The notes under the pieces were generated by a model. The model ran no database searches. It was given only the letters and a program-made list of their open reading frames with translations, and was not told the origin of the DNA. 5,901 nucleotides of DNA from an uncultured Eubacteriales bacterium (GTDB lineage: Bacteria > Bacillota > Clostridia > Oscillospirales > RGIG7773), in NCBI GenBank assembly GCA_934541205.1, contig CAKTDK010000117.1, positions 1 to 5,901 on the forward strand, read 5' to 3'. The stretch's first letter is position 1, and each line of letters opens with the position of its first letter. The position numbers and the translations under genes were made by a program. This document shows, piece after piece, positions 4,153 through 5,901 of this stretch.

Positions 4153-5424
4153 ATGAAGAAATTAAAAGCATGGGAAATTATATTGCTAATTATTTTTTGG
4201 CCAATAGGTATTATTTATCTCATATTTTTTTGCATTTCTCAAAATAAACAAATGAATAACTCCAATCAAAAACAAGCAGAAACAATTTTTAATTTAAATC
4301 AAGAAATCAATTCATTAAGGGAAATTATTAATAAATTTAATAATGAAAACATTACTATATCCTCTTTGAAGAAAGAAAAAGACGAACTAAAAAAAGAAAT
4401 AAAAGATTTAGAAAAAGAAGTTATAGTAAAAAGTTGTACTATTCCCTTTGATGAACATATTACATCTCAACAGGTAAAGAACGAATTAGCTGTTTTAAAA
4501 ACAAGGTATAACGAATATATAAAAAGTGACAATTCTATTATTATAAAGTCTTATGATAACAAAAAAACCATTAATAATAATATTAAACAATTATTAAGAT
4601 GTTTCAACTCCGAAACTACTGCTTTATTAACGCAAGTAACTGTTACTAACGTTGACAATATTAGGACAAAAATTCAAAAAACGTACGAAACCTTAAATAA
4701 AATATTTGAAACAGACGGAATAAAGTTAAATGAAGAACTTTTAAAATATAAGTTTGAAGAATTAAATTTAATATATAACTATCAAGAAAAAATCCAGCAA
4801 GAAAAAAAAGCTATAAAAGAACAAATGCTTGAGGAAGAAAAAGTAAGGAGAGAAATAGAAAGAGAAAAACAAAAACTAGAAAAAGAAAAAAATCAATTTA
4901 GTAACGAAATAACAAAATTGATGAAATATATGCAAAAGGCTACCGATATAGAAAAACAACTTTACATAGATAAAATAAAAGAATTGGAGGAAAAACTAAA
5001 ACTTTTAGAAAAAGATATGGAAAATGTATTAGAAAGGGAACAAAATACAAGAGCAGGATTTGTTTACATTATTTCTAATATAGGTTCCTTTGGTGAAAAT
5101 ATATACAAAATAGGAATGACAAGAAGGCTAGAACCGATGGACCGTATAAAAGAATTAAGCGATGCTTCTGTTCCCTTTGAATTTGACGTTCATGCAATGA
5201 TATTTAGTGAAGATGCTCCTGCTTTGGAAAATATTTTACATTCCACATTTGAAAAAAATCAAGTAAACAGAATAAATAAAAGGAAAGAATTTTTTAATGT
5301 CTCTTTAGATGAAATAGAAAAAGTAGTAAAAGAAAACTTCAACTCTACCGTAACATTCACAAAAATTGCAGAAGCTACGCAATATAGAGAAACTTTAAAA
5401 ATATTAGCTAATGAAAATAATTAA
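4153..5424 (+). CDS. Membrane-anchored DUF4041 / GIY-YIG nuclease, SNIPE-like
   Basis: A 423-residue protein. Residues 1-6 are basic and a hydrophobic anchor follows at about 7-28. A coiled coil covers about 40-92. A DUF4041-type region spans about 135-245, with the typical LLRCFNSET, TNVDNI and ELNLIYNYQEKIQQEKK stretches, running into a long charged helix (211-298). The GIY-YIG domain (MUG113/T5orf172 type) is at 302-395: GFVYII (302-307), YKIGMTRR (318-325), R331, the likely catalytic E359 (ALENILH), and RINKRKEFF (373-381). The same order of anchor, DUF4041 and GIY-YIG defines SNIPE, a membrane-bound nuclease reported to cut phage DNA as it enters the cell. All key residues of the nuclease look intact. 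The gene has its own consensus promoter and an AGGTGG site four bases from the ATG. Role in superinfection exclusion is inferred from family and location. Topology of the single anchor is not settled by the sequence. Confidence 0.88.
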   Translation: MKKLKAWEIILLIIFWPIGIIYLIFFCISQNKQMNNSNQKQAETIFNLNQEINSLREIINKFNNENITISSLKKEKDELKKEIKDLEKEVIVKSCTIPFDEHITSQQVKNELAVLKTRYNEYIKSDNSIIIKSYDNKKTINNNIKQLLRCFNSETTALLTQVTVTNVDNIRTKIQKTYETLNKIFETDGIKLNEELLKYKFEELNLIYNYQEKIQQEKKAIKEQMLEEEKVRREIEREKQKLEKEKNQFSNEITKLMKYMQKATDIEKQLYIDKIKELEEKLKLLEKDMENVLEREQNTRAGFVYIISNIGSFGENIYKIGMTRRLEPMDRIKELSDASVPFEFDVHAMIFSEDAPALENILHSTFEKNQVNRINKRKEFFNVSLDEIEKVVKENFNSTVTFTKIAEATQYRETLKILANENN

Positions 5425-5443
5425 ATTTTATAGGTAAAATAAA

Positions 5444-5626
5444 ATGTGTCAGTTAAAAAAATTACGGACAAAAAAGAGAATAACACAAATAGAATTATCT
5501 GAAAGTGTACATATTCCCAAACCTTATATATCAATGTGGGAAAATAACAAAACTGTACCAAATAATATCTATTCAGAAAAACTTGCAGATTATTTTCATG
5601 TAAGTATAGAAGAATTTCTAAAATAA
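5444..5626 (+). CDS. Small XRE-family HTH protein
   Basis: A 60-residue protein that is nothing but one XRE domain: QLKKLRTKKRITQIELSES, then the recognition region HIPKPYISMWENN (24-36), and the closing LADYFHVSIEEFL (47-59). It lies 19 bases after the nuclease gene with only a weak AGGT site, and a terminator follows it directly, so it is most likely the second gene of the nuclease transcript. The recognition helix (IPKPYISMWE) differs from that of the switch regulators, which argues for a different target, perhaps the nuclease promoter or a neighbouring unit. Being only one domain long and without an effector part, it could also be a remnant of a larger regulator, although length and ends look complete. 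Confidence 0.8.
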   Translation: MCQLKKLRTKKRITQIELSESVHIPKPYISMWENNKTVPNNIYSEKLADYFHVSIEEFLK

Positions 5627-5629
5627 TAA

Positions 5630-5663
5630 AAACCTCTCTTATTGCAGAGAGGTTTATTTTTTT
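5630..5663 (+). terminator. Terminator after the nuclease-HTH unit
   Basis: AAACCTCTC (5630-5638) and GAGAGGTTT (5647-5655) form a perfect 9-bp stem with an 8-base loop, followed by ATTTTTTTT. It starts four bases after the HTH stop codon. The other strand has a shorter T-rich tail, so it may work in both directions. Confidence 0.9.
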
Positions 5664-5672
5664 AATATAATA

Positions 5673-5701
5673 TTGCATAATATTCCCAATTATGATATAA
5701 T
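5673..5701 (+). promoter_or_regulatory. Promoter of the toxin-like unit
   Basis: TTGCAT (5673-5678), a 17-base spacer and TATAAT (5696-5701). The start point should fall near 5706-5708, at the beginning of the left inverted repeat. The promoter lies right after the preceding terminator, so the downstream unit is transcribed on its own. Confidence 0.75.
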
Positions 5702-5709
5702 ACACAACG

Positions 5710-5739
5710 CAATAGAGGAATGGTGGCGACTGTTCCGAC
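5710..5739. repeat. Left arm of a 30-nt inverted repeat
   Basis: This segment (beginning CAATAGAGGAATGGT) matches the reverse complement of 5872-5901 (CAATAAAGGAATGGT) with a few mismatches and a small gap; both arms go on to GTTCCG. In an RNA spanning both arms, the 5' end would pair with the 3' end. The right arm touches the window edge and may be longer. Confidence 0.75.
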
Positions 5740-5764
5740 ACTCTCAATGATTGGGGGTGGTTAT

Positions 5765-5827
5765 GTGGAAGAGATAATATCTTTTGCTTTAATACTAATG
5801 ATAATAATTCTTTACATAAAAAAATAG
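5765..5827 (+). CDS. 20-residue hydrophobic peptide, type I toxin-like
   Basis: The frame starts at GTG 5765, six bases after GGGGGT (5753-5758), which can pair with the anti-Shine-Dalgarno. The product is VEEIISFALILMIIILYIKK: an acidic N-terminus, one membrane span and two terminal lysines. The frame is open upstream to an ATG at 5720 (35 residues), but AGAGGA there is too close to serve that start, so the short form is preferred. The layout (own promoter, leader of about 55 bases, tiny hydrophobic peptide, hairpin right over the stop codon) is that of type I toxins and of the 'holin-like toxin' peptides of Bacillota. Such toxins disturb the membrane and are silenced by an antisense RNA. 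I cannot name the family with certainty, and the peptide is shorter than most. Confidence 0.55.
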   Translation: MEEIISFALILMIIILYIKK

Positions 5828-5858
5828 TCGCCCATTCTGCAAAATGAGCGACTTTTAA
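5815..5858. terminator. Hairpin at the end of the toxin-like gene, best as a leftward terminator
   Basis: AGTCGCCCATT (5826-5836) and AATGAGCGACT (5843-5853) form an 11-bp stem with a 6-base loop. On the + strand one pair is a C-A mismatch and only four T follow. Read leftward, that pair becomes a U-G wobble and the stem is followed by A and seven T. It may end the toxin mRNA, but it is the better signal for a leftward, antisense RNA coming from beyond 5901. Confidence 0.65.
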
Positions 5859-5871
5859 ATAAATTTGCTTG

Positions 5872-5901
5872 TTGCGGAACGTCAAAACCATTCCTTTATT
5901 G
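5872..5901. repeat. Right arm of the inverted repeat (to window edge)
   Basis: Reverse complement of 5710-5739 with a few changes. The bases between the hairpin and this arm (5859-5871) contain no gene that I can see. Confidence 0.75.

Noticed and set aside
4062..4247. Rightward frame of 61 codons at the nuclease promoter
   Set aside because: It spans the promoter, begins in the T tract of the terminator, and overlaps the nuclease start in another frame.
5845..5887. Leftward promoter TTGACG with a TTATTT/TATTTA box as the antitoxin promoter
   Set aside because: The -10 box is poor, and the RNA would start inside the hairpin and be only about 30 bases long before its own terminator.
5421..5891. 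Long leftward frame of 156 codons across the HTH gene and the toxin-like unit
   Set aside because: It runs antisense through the HTH gene, two terminator hairpins and a consensus promoter, has a composition typical of a shadow frame, and its start lies in the inverted repeat.
1..5901. CRISPR array, tRNA or rRNA gene, insertion sequence
   Set aside because: No regularly spaced repeats, no cloverleaf or conserved rRNA segments, and no transposase-like frame were seen on either strand.

Overview
The window is A+T-rich with purine-rich Shine-Dalgarno sites, consensus sigma-A-type promoters and tightly packed small genes. This fits a low-GC Bacillota genome, probably an anaerobic member of the Clostridia. 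The gene content is that of the control (lysogeny) region of a temperate phage or a related integrative element. No integrase, replication or structural gene is in view, so a prophage and an ICE cannot be told apart here.

Left arm (1-2260, leftward). This is an early-type operon of small genes. A Cro-like HTH protein comes first, followed by a short MKIII-type protein, several unrecognised soluble proteins that alternate with very small membrane proteins, a second HTH protein, a two-segment membrane protein, and a Cys-rich zinc-ribbon protein cut by the left edge. The genes are joined by 1- to 13-base overlaps and by near-identical ribosome-binding leaders. One gene (1706-1936) points rightward inside this operon, with its own promoter.

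Switch (2260-2400). Two divergent promoters share three operators of the form TGTCAA-N5-TTGACA, about 40-42 bp apart. They lie over the start point and -35 of the leftward promoter and in the spacer of the rightward one.

Right arm (2401-5901, rightward). A tandem-HTH repressor without an autoproteolytic domain is followed by an ImmA/IrrE-type metalloprotease. That protease is unusual in carrying a membrane segment and a C-terminal Cys/His metal-binding domain predicted to face outside. After a strong terminator, a perfect consensus promoter drives a membrane-anchored DUF4041 + GIY-YIG nuclease with the architecture of the SNIPE phage-entry nuclease. A 60-residue HTH protein and a terminator follow. 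The right end holds a separate small transcription unit with its own promoter, a 20-residue hydrophobic peptide that looks like a type I toxin, a terminator-like hairpin, and 29- to 30-nt inverted repeats at both ends.

Inferred working: the repressor and Cro-like protein compete for the three operators, the metalloprotease removes the repressor on a signal (possibly sensed across the membrane), and the independently expressed nuclease protects the lysogen from incoming phage DNA. The most interesting parts are the membrane-spanning ImmA-like protease beside a membrane-bound anti-phage nuclease, and the toxin-like unit at the right end.
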